Source of the DNA: Microbacterium sp. Bi121 | GTDB lineage: Bacteria; Actinomycetota; Actinomycetes; Actinomycetales; Microbacteriaceae | Length of the DNA stretch: 64,000 nt | Reading direction: 5' to 3' | Assembly: GCF_918698005.1 (NCBI RefSeq) | Contig: NZ_CAKKLJ010000004.1 | Span: 124,001 to 188,000, forward strand | Shown here: piece by piece, positions 31,328 to 39,717 of the stretch | Position numbering within the stretch: the stretch's first letter is position 1 | Layout of the letters: the number at the start of each line of letters is the position of its first letter | The notes under the pieces: model-generated | Told to the model about the DNA's origin: nothing | The model's database searches: none | The model's input: only the letters and a program-made list of their open reading frames with translations | Program-made: the position numbers and the translations under genes

Positions 31328-33252
31328 GCGCCATCATCTCGGTTCGCGATCTCAAGGTCAGCTTCGCCTCGGAAGCAGGACGAGTGGATGCCGTCCGCGG
31401 CGTCTCGTTCGACCTCGAAGAGGGAAAGACCCTCGGCATCGTCGGCGAGTCCGGATCCGGAAAGTCCGTGACCTCGCTCGCGATCATGGGCCTCCTCGAT
31501 GAGAACGCCAAGGTCACAGGCTCGATCATCTACGACGGCCAGGAGCTCCTGGGCAAGTCGGACAAGCAGATGTCGGTCATCCGCGGCAACGGCCTCGCGA
31601 TGATCTTCCAGGACCCGCTGACCTCGCTCACCCCGGTGTTCACGATCGGCGATCAGCTGATCGAGGCGCTCACCGTGCACCGCGGCCTCACCAAGAAGCA
31701 GGCCTGGGATCGCTCGATCGAGCTGCTGACGCTCGTCGGCATCCCGCAGCCGGAGAAGCGCATGAAGGGCTTCCCGCACGAGTTCTCCGGCGGTATGCGC
31801 CAGCGCGTGGTCATCGCCATCGCGATGGCGAACAATCCGAAGCTCATCATCGCCGACGAGCCGACCACGGCTCTCGACGTCACCATCCAGGCGCAGATCC
31901 TCGATCTGATCGAGAAGGCGCAGCAGGAGACGGGCGCCGCGACCATCATGATCACCCACGACATGGGCGTGGTGGCGCGCATGGCGGACGACGTCATGGT
32001 GATGTACGCGGGCAAGCCGATCGAGCACGCGCCGGTCGGCGAGCTGTTCCATCACACGCGGATGCCGTACTCGATCGGTCTGCTCGGCGCCATCCCTCGC
32101 GTCGACACGGTCGAGAAGGAGCCGCTGGTCCCGATCAAGGGCAACCCTCCCCTGCTGATCAATCTCCCCGACGCCTGCCCGTTCGCCGACCGCTGCCCGA
32201 TCGCGATCGACGCGTGCCGAACCCGCGAGCCCGACCTCGTCGAGGTCGCCACCGGCACAGGCGCCGCACACCAGGTGGCGTGCATCCGTGCAGACGAGAT
32301 CACCGACGGCGGCATCATCGGCGGTCTGCCGGTGTACCCGGTCCGCGAGGCACCCGAGAGCGCTCTGACCCGCACGCCGCGCGAGCAGCGTCCGGTCACC
32401 CTCGACGTGCGCAACCTGAACAAGTCGTTCCCGCTTCTCAAGGGCGCGTTCCTCAAGCGCAAGGTGGGCGAGGTCCACGCTGTCAAGAACGTCACTTTCG
32501 ATGTCCGCGAAGGCGAGACGATGGCGATCGTCGGGGAGTCCGGTTCGGGCAAGACCACGACCCTGCTGCAGATCATGGATCTGGTCAAGCAGAACGACGG
32601 CGACATCATCATCAACGGCACCAGCGTGAACGACATCACCAGCCGGAAGATCGAGCGACAGGTGCGACGCGACATCCAGATCGTGTTCCAGGACCCGATG
32701 GGCGCCCTCGACCCTCGTATGACCGTCGCCGATGTGATCGCCGAGCCGCTGCGCGCCATCGGCACGCCGAAGGACGAGGTCCACCGCCGCGTCAAGGAGC
32801 TGATGGACATCGTCGGCCTCAACCCGGCGCACATCGATCGCTTCCCCGGTGCGTTCTCCGGTGGTCAGCGCCAGCGCATCGGCATCGCCCGCGCCCTGTC
32901 GACCAACCCGAAGATCATCGTGCTCGACGAGCCGGTCTCTGCTCTCGATGTGTCGATCCAGGCCGGCGTGATCAACCTTCTCGACGAGCTGAAGGTCAAG
33001 CTGGGCCTTTCCTACCTGTTCGTCGCGCACGATCTGTCCGTGATCCGGCACATCGCCGATCGCGTCGCAGTCATGTACCTGGGCGACTTCGTCGAGCACG
33101 GCGATGTGGACGAGATCTTCGAGAATCCGAAGCATCCGTACACCCAGGCCCTGCTTTCGGCCATCCCGGTGCCCGATCCCGACATCGAACGCAGCCGCGA
33201 GCGACTGATCTTCAACGCCGACACGATGCAGGCCGAGCCCGTCGCGCACTGA
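31324..33252 (+). CDS. dipeptide/oligosaccharide ABC transporter, fused dual ATPase
   Basis: 642 residues: two complete ABC ATPase domains in one chain (DppD-DppF fusion). First half: Walker A GESGSGKS near residue 40, signature FSGGMRQR near residue 156, Walker B IIADEPTTALD, and the OppD-type tail with the Cys-containing CPFADRCPIA near residue 285. Second half: GESGSGKTT near residue 405, FSGGQRQR near residue 515, IVLDEPVSALD. The linker (about residues 320-358) is proline-rich. Energises the importer with both permeases. Confidence 0.93.
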   Translation: MSAIISVRDLKVSFASEAGRVDAVRGVSFDLEEGKTLGIVGESGSGKSVTSLAIMGLLDENAKVTGSIIYDGQELLGKSDKQMSVIRGNGLAMIFQDPLTSLTPVFTIGDQLIEALTVHRGLTKKQAWDRSIELLTLVGIPQPEKRMKGFPHEFSGGMRQRVVIAIAMANNPKLIIADEPTTALDVTIQAQILDLIEKAQQETGAATIMITHDMGVVARMADDVMVMYAGKPIEHAPVGELFHHTRMPYSIGLLGAIPRVDTVEKEPLVPIKGNPPLLINLPDACPFADRCPIAIDACRTREPDLVEVATGTGAAHQVACIRADEITDGGIIGGLPVYPVREAPESALTRTPREQRPVTLDVRNLNKSFPLLKGAFLKRKVGEVHAVKNVTFDVREGETMAIVGESGSGKTTTLLQIMDLVKQNDGDIIINGTSVNDITSRKIERQVRRDIQIVFQDPMGALDPRMTVADVIAEPLRAIGTPKDEVHRRVKELMDIVGLNPAHIDRFPGAFSGGQRQRIGIARALSTNPKIIVLDEPVSALDVSIQAGVINLLDELKVKLGLSYLFVAHDLSVIRHIADRVAVMYLGDFVEHGDVDEIFENPKHPYTQALLSAIPVPDPDIERSRERLIFNADTMQAEPVAH

Positions 33253-33256
33253 GATT

Positions 33257-33293
33257 GTTAACGGCCAGTAACGCTCGGTCACCGTCCGATAAC
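33257..33293 (+). promoter_or_regulatory. four direct repeats at helical spacing (MtrA-box-like)
   Basis: TTAAC (33258), GTAAC (33268), GTCAC (33278) and ATAAC (33289) are spaced 10, 10 and 11 bases apart, all on the plus strand, directly after the ATPase stop and about 90 bases before the solute-binding protein gene. Tandem RTMAC-like repeats at one helical turn resemble the sites of the actinobacterial response regulator MtrA. Binding is inferred, not shown. Confidence 0.45.
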
Positions 33294-33383
33294 AGTTAGG
33301 CGCGATTCACTCTGCGCAGGCCATTTCGGCGACCGTGCGAACTATTCTCGCCTTATGACACGCCGAAAGGCGAAAGGAGCACC

Positions 33384-35090
33384 ATGAAGCAGCACAAGCT
33401 GATGGGGGCGATCGCGTTCAGCGGAGCCCTCGCACTTGCCCTCGCGGGCTGTGCAGCTGGCACCGGAGACGACAACGGTGACAGCGGCAATGAGCCCGTC
33501 GAGACCAAGGCGGCGGACTACAACCCGCAGGAGCGCGACGCGCTCCAGACGGGCGGAGAGGTTCGCTTCCCGATCAACGAGATCCCGGAGCAGCTGAACG
33601 CGTTCAACGGAGACGGTTCTGCTGACACTGCCCGCGTCGCGGCGTGGTACACCCCGCAGATCCTGTTGCAGGAAGCCGATGGAACGCCGTACAAGAACGA
33701 CGCGTACCTCGACGAGTGGAAGATCGACACGGTCGACGGCAACACCCAGATCACCTTCACCTTCACGGATGAGGCGCACTGGAACGATGGCACCGACATG
33801 GATTGGACCGCCATCGAGGCCACGTGGAAGGCCAACAACGGCACCGACGAGGCGTTCAACCCGAACGCGACCGACGGCTACAAGGCCATCACCTCGGTCG
33901 AGCAGGGCGACTCCGCCAAGACGGCGATCGTGACGTTCGACGGCGAGTTCGCATGGCCGGAGATGCCGTTCCTCACGGGCATCATCCACCCCGCCCTGGC
34001 CGACCCCGAGACCTTCAACACGGCCATGATCGACAACCCGCACCCCGAGTGGGGCGCCGGTCCGTACAAGGTCGACGAGTTCGACGCGAACTCCGACTAC
34101 ATCTCGTTCGTCCCGAACGAGGAGTGGTGGGGCAACGAGCCGCTGCTCGACAAGGTCTCCTTCCAGGGTATGGACGCCGCTGCTTCCATCAACGCCTTCA
34201 AGGCTGACGAGATCGACATGGTCGGTGTCAACACCAAGGACCGCCTCGAGCAGGTCAAGGACATGGATGACATCACGATCTACCGTGCCACGCAGACCGC
34301 GAACACGCTGATCCAGGTCGACGCCGACAAGCCGCAGTTCTCGGACGTCAAGGTCCGCGAGGCGTTCTTCAAGGCGATCAACATCGACCAGCAGAAGGAG
34401 ATCGCCTGGAACGGTCTGGACTATGAAGAGGAGCCCGCAGGGTCCCTCACGCTGTTCCCGTTCCAGCCCGGTTACTCCAACGCGCTGGAAGAGGCCGGCT
34501 GGAAGTACGACCCCGACGCAGCCAAGAAGCTTCTCGATGACGCCGGCTGGGCCGAGGGCGAGGACGGTGTCCGCGAGAAGGACGGCGAGAAGCTCTCCGT
34601 CGTCTACCCCGTGTGGAGCGACGACGCGACCGCTGAGGCGCTCGCGAAGGCTCTGCAGGCGCAGATGAAGGAGGTCGGCATCGACCTTCAGATCGACATC
34701 CGCCCGTCGACCGACTTCTCGGCCGACTACACCTCGAAGAACTGGGACGTCTCGTCGCTGCGCTTCACCTCGTCCGACCCGTTCGGTGCCGCCTGGTTCT
34801 GCCAGCTGTACTGCATGGACATGGGCCTGAACCTCTCGGGTGTTCAGAACGAGGAGACCGACCAGCGCATCCACGATGAGGTCGAGTCCCTGCCGACCGC
34901 TGACGAGCAGACGGCTGCGGCCATGAAGCTCGAGGCGGAGATCTTCCAGGAGTGGGGCCTCATCCCGCTCTACAACGGTCCGTCGATCTCGGCAGTCAAG
35001 ACCGGTCTTGCGAACCTCACCCCTGAGCCCTACGTGGGCCTGGACGGCTTCGGCGTCCAGCCGGTGGAGAACGTGGGCTGGGAGAAGTAA
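33384..35090 (+). CDS. ABC transporter solute-binding lipoprotein, family 5
   Basis: 568 residues. Lipoprotein signal peptide with lipobox LALAGC (Cys near residue 23), an acidic linker, and a full-length family-5 (DppA/OppA-like) solute-binding fold. It should capture the substrate outside the membrane and hand it to the two permeases upstream. A strong AAAGGAG site lies before ATG 33384. The 131-base gap to the ATPase gene contains repeats and a possible TATTCT -10 at 33343-33348, so this gene may be expressed above the rest of the operon, as is common for binding proteins. A strong terminator follows. Confidence 0.9.
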   Translation: MKQHKLMGAIAFSGALALALAGCAAGTGDDNGDSGNEPVETKAADYNPQERDALQTGGEVRFPINEIPEQLNAFNGDGSADTARVAAWYTPQILLQEADGTPYKNDAYLDEWKIDTVDGNTQITFTFTDEAHWNDGTDMDWTAIEATWKANNGTDEAFNPNATDGYKAITSVEQGDSAKTAIVTFDGEFAWPEMPFLTGIIHPALADPETFNTAMIDNPHPEWGAGPYKVDEFDANSDYISFVPNEEWWGNEPLLDKVSFQGMDAAASINAFKADEIDMVGVNTKDRLEQVKDMDDITIYRATQTANTLIQVDADKPQFSDVKVREAFFKAINIDQQKEIAWNGLDYEEEPAGSLTLFPFQPGYSNALEEAGWKYDPDAAKKLLDDAGWAEGEDGVREKDGEKLSVVYPVWSDDATAEALAKALQAQMKEVGIDLQIDIRPSTDFSADYTSKNWDVSSLRFTSSDPFGAAWFCQLYCMDMGLNLSGVQNEETDQRIHDEVESLPTADEQTAAAMKLEAEIFQEWGLIPLYNGPSISAVKTGLANLTPEPYVGLDGFGVQPVENVGWEK

Positions 35091-35102
35091 GCACTTCTGA
35101 CA

Positions 35103-35145
35103 GAAGAGGCGGGGTCGCAGGTTCTTCCTGCGGCCCCGCTTCTTC
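35103..35145 (+). terminator. rho-independent-type terminator of the ABC operon
   Basis: A 19-bp stem (two G-T pairs) with a TTCTT loop: 35103-35121 pairs with 35127-35145. It starts 13 bases after the stop codon of the binding-protein gene and ends just before the promoter of the hydrolase gene. Confidence 0.88.
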
Positions 35146-35146
35146 G

Positions 35147-35152
35147 TATGCT
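35147..35152 (+). promoter_or_regulatory. -10 element of a leaderless hydrolase promoter
   Basis: TATGCT is followed by six bases and ATG 35159. It directly follows the terminator of the ABC operon, so the hydrolase gene has its own start. Confidence 0.5.
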
Positions 35153-35158
35153 GTGACC

Positions 35159-35908
35159 ATGAACGTCCAGGTCGTCCTCGTGCACGGCATCCGCACGTCG
35201 CGCACCATGTGGCGTTCGCAACTCGCCCACCTCGCCGAACGGGACATCTCTGCGGAAGCGGTGGATCTGCCAGGACACGGCTCGCGCATGGCCGAGACCT
35301 TCACGTTGGACGGCGCGTTCACGACCATCGACGATGCGGTGCGGGATGCCGCGACGCGAGGCCCCGTGCTGCTCGCAGGGCACTCCATGGGCGGCCTGGT
35401 GTCTGTGGCGTACGCCGGATCGGAGGCCGCTCCCCCGGTGTCCGCGTTCATCGGCGCATCGTGCACGGCGTTCCCCCGCGGTGCGGGCCTTGCCACCTAT
35501 CGCACGCTCGCGCGTGCATTCGACTCCCTGCCGGACCGTGGCATGTGGCTCACCAACCGCGTGCTCCGGGCGACGATCCCCGAGGCGACGCGGCCGGACT
35601 TCGCGGCAGGCGGTTACGCGCTGGATGCCCAGGACATCGCTCTCGGGAGTCTGGGCGCACTGGACCTGGCCGCGGACCTTGAGCGCCTGACGATGCCGGT
35701 GTGGTGGATCAACGGTCAGTTCGATCAGCTGCGGATGCAGGAGCGCCTGTTCCGTCGGCTCGCCCCGCACTCCGAGCTCATCGTGGTGCCACGGACCTCA
35801 CACCTCGTCACGGCCATGCGGCCCCGCGTGTTCAACGCTCTGTTGGATGTGGCGATCGCGACGCTGGATCAGAAGGCGCCCGTGCAGGACGCACCGCGAC
35901 CGTCATGA
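35159..35908 (+). CDS. alpha/beta hydrolase
   Basis: 249 residues, no signal peptide. Nucleophile elbow GHSMGG near residue 80, oxyanion-side HGIR near residue 8, catalytic Asp candidate in INGQFDQLRMQ near residue 190, and the catalytic His in VPRTSHLVT near residue 214. Looks like an esterase/lactonase or MenH-type hydrolase; substrate unknown. The start at 35159 agrees with the -10 box. The last 77 bases are antisense to the 3' end of the convergent MFS gene. Confidence 0.8.
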   Translation: MNVQVVLVHGIRTSRTMWRSQLAHLAERDISAEAVDLPGHGSRMAETFTLDGAFTTIDDAVRDAATRGPVLLAGHSMGGLVSVAYAGSEAAPPVSAFIGASCTAFPRGAGLATYRTLARAFDSLPDRGMWLTNRVLRATIPEATRPDFAAGGYALDAQDIALGSLGALDLAADLERLTMPVWWINGQFDQLRMQERLFRRLAPHSELIVVPRTSHLVTAMRPRVFNALLDVAIATLDQKAPVQDAPRPS

Positions 35909-37124
35909 TCGCACCGAGCACCGACAGCACACCGGCTGCCAGGAACAGCAGCCAGAATCCGCCGACGAGTGCGACAAGGCCCGCACCGAGCAGCGGCCCG
36001 AGCAGCTGACCGAGGCTCGCCGAGACGTTCACGACTCCCAGGTCGCGGGCGTGGTGCTCAGGACGCGGCAGCAGATCCGTCGCGAACGCCAGGCTCACCG
36101 CCATGTAGGCGCCGTACCCGACGCCCATGACGGCGGCGGCGATCGCGGTGCCGATGAACGTGGGAGACACCAGGATCATGACCGCCGACAGCGCCTGGAT
36201 GAGCGCGGCGATGATGACGATGGACTTGCGTCTGCCCGTGCGGTCCGAGATCGCTCCGGCGATGAGGGATGCCACCACCACGAAGATCGTGTAGATCACG
36301 ATGAGCACCAGCAGGTCGTCCTCGGCGCTCTCGGCCGGAGAGCCGACGCCGTAGAGCAGGAAGAACAACAGCAGCGCCGTTCCCAGGGCGTTTCCGAGGT
36401 TCACCGTCAGGCGGCTGGCGAGCACCCATCCGAAGTCCCTGTCCTGCAGGGCGCCGAGCCGGTGTCGCCATGTCGGTCGCTCCGCGCCAGCGTGGGCGGA
36501 CGCAACCCGCACTGCGGGTTGCGGATCGGGCAGGATCAGCGCGGTGCCGACGCCGATGACGAGGATGAAGCCCGCCAGCGCCACATAGCTCGCGCCGATG
36601 CCGAGGCCGAGCAGAACGACGGCGCCGACGCCTACGACGATGCCGACGGCCTGCGCCGAACTGACCAGCGCAGATGCCGTGCCGCGCTGCGCGAACACCT
36701 GATCGGCGATCATCGCCGTCAACGCCGCTGAGAGCACGGCGATGCCGACGGACACGCCGATCCAGGCTGCACCGACGCCAACCGGGTCACTCGCCGCGCC
36801 GGTCAGCAGAAGAGAGGCGGCGGTCAGCATCGTTCCCCCGATCGCCCACGGGCGCCGCCTCCCCCAGCGCGACGTCGTCCGGTCGGACAGCATCCCGGCC
36901 AGCGGGCCGGCGATCACACCGGCCAGGCCTCCGATCGAGAGGATGAGTCCGGACCAGATGACTCCGGTGATCCAGTCACTCGGCCCGCCAGGCGTGTCCA
37001 GCTGCAGAGGCAGCAGAAGCTGCACCGGCGTGAGCTGCACCGTCCAGACGGCGAGCCAGGCCACGCCGAACAGCGTCAGCCAGAGTCCGTCCACGCGTCC
37101 GCCGCGCGGCGCGAGGGCGTTCAC
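35832..37124 (-). CDS. MFS/GPH-type sugar symporter
   Basis: 430 residues, about 12 membrane segments. The loop between segments 2 and 3 reads LSDRTTSRWGRRRPW, which is the hallmark of the glycoside-pentoside-hexuronide and SLC45/sucrose-transporter branch, and the matching loop in the second half is GAISDRTGRRKSI. I predict proton- or sodium-coupled uptake of a glycoside. The GTG start lies inside the stop of the GH1 gene (GTGA), so transporter and beta-glucosidase are translationally coupled, which supports glycoside use. Confidence 0.85.
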   Translation of the reverse strand: MNALAPRGGRVDGLWLTLFGVAWLAVWTVQLTPVQLLLPLQLDTPGGPSDWITGVIWSGLILSIGGLAGVIAGPLAGMLSDRTTSRWGRRRPWAIGGTMLTAASLLLTGAASDPVGVGAAWIGVSVGIAVLSAALTAMIADQVFAQRGTASALVSSAQAVGIVVGVGAVVLLGLGIGASYVALAGFILVIGVGTALILPDPQPAVRVASAHAGAERPTWRHRLGALQDRDFGWVLASRLTVNLGNALGTALLLFFLLYGVGSPAESAEDDLLVLIVIYTIFVVVASLIAGAISDRTGRRKSIVIIAALIQALSAVMILVSPTFIGTAIAAAVMGVGYGAYMAVSLAFATDLLPRPEHHARDLGVVNVSASLGQLLGPLLGAGLVALVGGFWLLFLAAGVLSVLGAIMTVAVRPARAPSDPASRSPHPTER

Positions 37125-38470
37125 CGGGCACCCGCGATCAGGTCGCGGTACCAGCCGAACGACGCTTTCGGCGTGCGTCGGGAGCTCGCGTGATCGACGT
37201 GCACGAGCCCGAACCGCTGCGTGAAGCCGTCTGCCCATTCGAAGTTGTCGAGCAGGCTCCACACCGTGTACTCCTCGACGTCGACACCCTGAGCGACGGC
37301 ATCCCCCACGGCATCGATGTGCCTGGCGAGATAGGCGATCCGCCGGTCATCGTCGAGCGGGCCGTCGACCTGATCGGGTTCGGGGAACGAGGCGCCGTTC
37401 TCACCGATGATGATCGGCGGCAACGCATCGCCGTACCGCTGTCCGGCGTCGACGAGGAACGCGGTGAGACCCTCGGGTGCGATCGGCCACAGCTCGCCGA
37501 AGCCGGTGTGCTCGAGTCCGGGCGTCGCGACCTGTGCGAACGGCACCGGCGACCCTTCGGGTGCGGCGGCGATCGTGGTCGGGTTGTAGTAGTTCACCCC
37601 GTAGAAGTCCGATGCCGTGGCGATGGCGTCCATATCGCCGTCTCCGATCGGCATCCGGACGCCGAGCGCTGAGAGATCGGGGTACTCCCCCGTGAGAACC
37701 GGATCTGCGAACAGACGGTTGTGGATGAGGTCGTACACGTGCGCTGCCGTGAGATCCGCGTCCGACTCCGATGCCGGGCGCACCTCGGTGTGGTTGTTCA
37801 CGATGCCCACTGACTCGGCTCCTCGTGCGCGGAGAGCGGCGACGGCGCGGCCGTGTGCGAGCAGCTGGTGGTGCACGGTGGGGAGGGAGTCGAACAGCAG
37901 CTGCCGACCCGGCGCGAGCGCTCCGATCGCGTAGCCCTGCAGCGTCGTCGAGACGGGTTCGTTGATCGTGTACCAGTTCTTCACCCGATCGCCGAGGCTC
38001 GCTGCGACGACATCGACGTAGGCTGCGAAACGTTCGGCTGTGTCGCGTACGAGCCAACCGCCCTGCACCTCGAGGTCGACGGGCAGATCCCAGTGGTAGA
38101 GCGTCGGGAACGGCGTGATCCCGGCCTCCAGCAGACCGTCGACCAGGCGGTCGTAGTACGCGAGGCCGGGCGCGGAGGCCGGTCCGACGCCGTCCGGCTG
38201 CACCCGCACCCACGAGATCGAGAACCGGTACCGATCGACTCCGAGATCGCGCAGCAGGGCGATGTCCTCGTCGCTGCGGTGATAGCTGTCCGGCCCTGGT
38301 TCGGCCGTCGAACCGTCTCGGATCCGCCCTGCGGTCTCGACGAAGTCGTCCCAGATCGAGCGGCCGCGGCCATCCGCTGCGCGGGCGCCTTCGATCTGAA
38401 ACGCCGCCGTGGCGGCTGACCATCGCACCCCAGGGGGCACACGGGGACTCAGGGTCGACGCATCCGCCAT
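37121..38470 (-). CDS. GH1 family beta-glucosidase
   Basis: 449 residues, cytoplasmic. Retaining glycosidase with the acid/base Glu in WYTINEPVS near residue 165 and the nucleophile Glu in [11 protein letters not shown] near residue 350; the N-terminal [15 protein letters not shown] is the GH1 start signature. It should cleave beta-glucosides such as cello-oligosaccharides after import. ATG 38470 has AGGAG six bases upstream. First gene of a two-gene operon with the sugar symporter and divergent from rpsT. No operator palindrome is obvious in the upstream region. Confidence 0.94.
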   Translation of the reverse strand: MADASTLSPRVPPGVRWSAATAAFQIEGARAADGRGRSIWDDFVETAGRIRDGSTAEPGPDSYHRSDEDIALLRDLGVDRYRFSISWVRVQPDGVGPASAPGLAYYDRLVDGLLEAGITPFPTLYHWDLPVDLEVQGGWLVRDTAERFAAYVDVVAASLGDRVKNWYTINEPVSTTLQGYAIGALAPGRQLLFDSLPTVHHQLLAHGRAVAALRARGAESVGIVNNHTEVRPASESDADLTAAHVYDLIHNRLFADPVLTGEYPDLSALGVRMPIGDGDMDAIATASDFYGVNYYNPTTIAAAPEGSPVPFAQVATPGLEHTGFGELWPIAPEGLTAFLVDAGQRYGDALPPIIIGENGASFPEPDQVDGPLDDDRRIAYLARHIDAVGDAVAQGVDVEEYTVWSLLDNFEWADGFTQRFGLVHVDHASSRRTPKASFGWYRDLIAGAR

Positions 38471-38668
38471 TCGGAGCTCCTTCGCTCGGGTACGCCCAGC
38501 TTGCCGCATCCGAATCGCCCAGCGCGAGCGACGCGCAATGGATCGCGCGCAGACCTGGTAGACTCGATTCTTGGCTTGCGTGTGGGTTCGTCCCTCACGA
38601 CCGTCGGACGGCAGCCCTCTTCCTGCCCACGACACTTCCCATCCATCACTGAACGAAAGCTTCCACGC
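38471..38668 (+). promoter_or_regulatory. divergent promoter region and leader of rpsT
   Basis: A TAGACT -10 box at 38559-38564 precedes rpsT; transcription from it would give a leader of about 98 bases containing a small hairpin (CCGTC-G-GACGG near 38601). S20 is translationally autoregulated in other bacteria, so a regulatory leader is plausible. The GH1 ribosome-binding site lies at the other end. Confidence 0.4.
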
Positions 38669-38929
38669 GTGGCAAACATCAAGTCGCAGATCAAGCGCAA
38701 CAAGACCAACGAGAAGGCTCGCATCCGCAACAAGGCTGTGAAGTCCGAGCTCAAGACCCTCGTCCGCAGCACTCGCGAGGCCATCGCCAACGGCGACAAG
38801 GCCGCCGCAGAGGCTTCGCTGAAGGTCACCTCGAAGAAGCTCGACAAGGCCGTCAGCAAGGGCGTCATCCACGAGAACCAGGCTGCGAACCGCAAGTCCT
38901 CGATCGCCAAGCAGGTCGCCGCTCTCTGA
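38669..38929 (+). CDS. rpsT: 30S ribosomal protein S20
   Basis: 86 residues, very basic, helical. Binds 16S rRNA early in 30S assembly. The N-terminus [20 protein letters not shown] is diagnostic. The start is GTG 38669; the frame is open upstream to 38501, but that part is leader. Followed 13 bases later by a strong hairpin. The only plus-strand gene in the 37.1-47.7 kb minus-strand block. Confidence 0.97.
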   Translation: MANIKSQIKRNKTNEKARIRNKAVKSELKTLVRSTREAIANGDKAAAEASLKVTSKKLDKAVSKGVIHENQAANRKSSIAKQVAAL

Positions 38930-38942
38930 GCTGAAGTCATCC

Positions 38943-38978
38943 CTGGAGGCCCGTCCCGTTCGCGGGGCGGGCCTCCAG
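38943..38978. terminator. bidirectional terminator with TTCG loop
   Basis: A 16-bp stem with one T-G pair closed by TTCG: 38943-38958 pairs with 38963-38978. It lies between rpsT and the convergent phosphatase gene and can serve both. Confidence 0.9.
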
Positions 38979-38984
38979 TGTTTC

Positions 38985-39668
38985 CTAGGACTGCGACTCG
39001 ATCACCGCTTCGGCCTCTTCCGGCTCGCCGGTGACGTCGTGGGCGAGCTGGTCTTCGAGGTCGATGCCTCCGAGAGGGTCTTCGCGCCACTCGCGCAGCT
39101 CCCAGCCGCTGTCCGGGTCGCCCTCGAGAACGCACATGCCGGTGTTGTGCAGTCGCCGGTGCGCGGCGGTCTCATCATCGACGTTCGCGGCTGTCCGTGC
39201 CGCCCAGACACGGATCGCCGCACCGTGGCTGACGACAGCAGCCGTCTCGTGCTGCTCTGCGATCTCCGCGATCGCCGCGTCGTAGCGGGCGAAGAAATCG
39301 TGCCCCGTCTCGCCGCCGGAGACCGCGTGCGCGAGATCACCCCGGATCCAACTCCACCCCGCCGTGACGTACGCCTGGACGGCCTCCGCGTCGTTGCGCA
39401 TCTCGAAGTCGCCCGCCGAGATCTCCTCGAGCCCCTCGCGGACTCGGATGTCGAGGCCACGGGCCCTGGCGAGAGGCCGACCTGTGAGCTGAGTCCGTGT
39501 CAGCACGGAGGCGTACAGCCCGTCGATCCGCTCGCTCTCGAGGACTCGCGGAATCGCCGCGGCCTGTGCCTGACCGAGGGCGCTGAGGCCCGCACCAGGG
39601 CGTGCGGTGTCGAGGGCTCCGATCACGTTGCTGGGGGTCTGGCCGTGCCGGATCAGAAGGAGTCGCAT
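38985..39668 (-). CDS. histidine phosphatase (phosphoglycerate-mutase-like)
   Basis: 227 residues. Phosphohistidine motif LLLIRHGQT at residue 3, second catalytic His in VVSHGAAIRVW near residue 145, proton donor in EGLEEISAGDFE near residue 80. A phosphatase of the PGM branch that probably acts on a small phosphorylated metabolite; not a glycolytic mutase. The acidic C-terminal tail of about 25 residues is unusual but unconserved in my memory. It ends six bases before the terminator and follows holA by 49 bases. Confidence 0.85.
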   Translation of the reverse strand: MRLLLIRHGQTPSNVIGALDTARPGAGLSALGQAQAAAIPRVLESERIDGLYASVLTRTQLTGRPLARARGLDIRVREGLEEISAGDFEMRNDAEAVQAYVTAGWSWIRGDLAHAVSGGETGHDFFARYDAAIAEIAEQHETAAVVSHGAAIRVWAARTAANVDDETAAHRRLHNTGMCVLEGDPDSGWELREWREDPLGGIDLEDQLAHDVTGEPEEAEAVIESQS

Positions 39669-39717
39669 ACCGCCAGCCTAAGCGGCGGTCCGTCGGCCCA
39701 GGATGCTGTGCGGGAGG

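Noticed and set aside
30401..33252. Separate OppD and OppF genes
   Set aside because: The two ATPase domains are joined in one uninterrupted frame without an internal start and stop, so this is one fused protein.
38501..38668. N-terminal extension of S20
   Set aside because: The extra codons are not ribosomal-protein-like and cover the promoter; S20 starts with [10 protein letters not shown].
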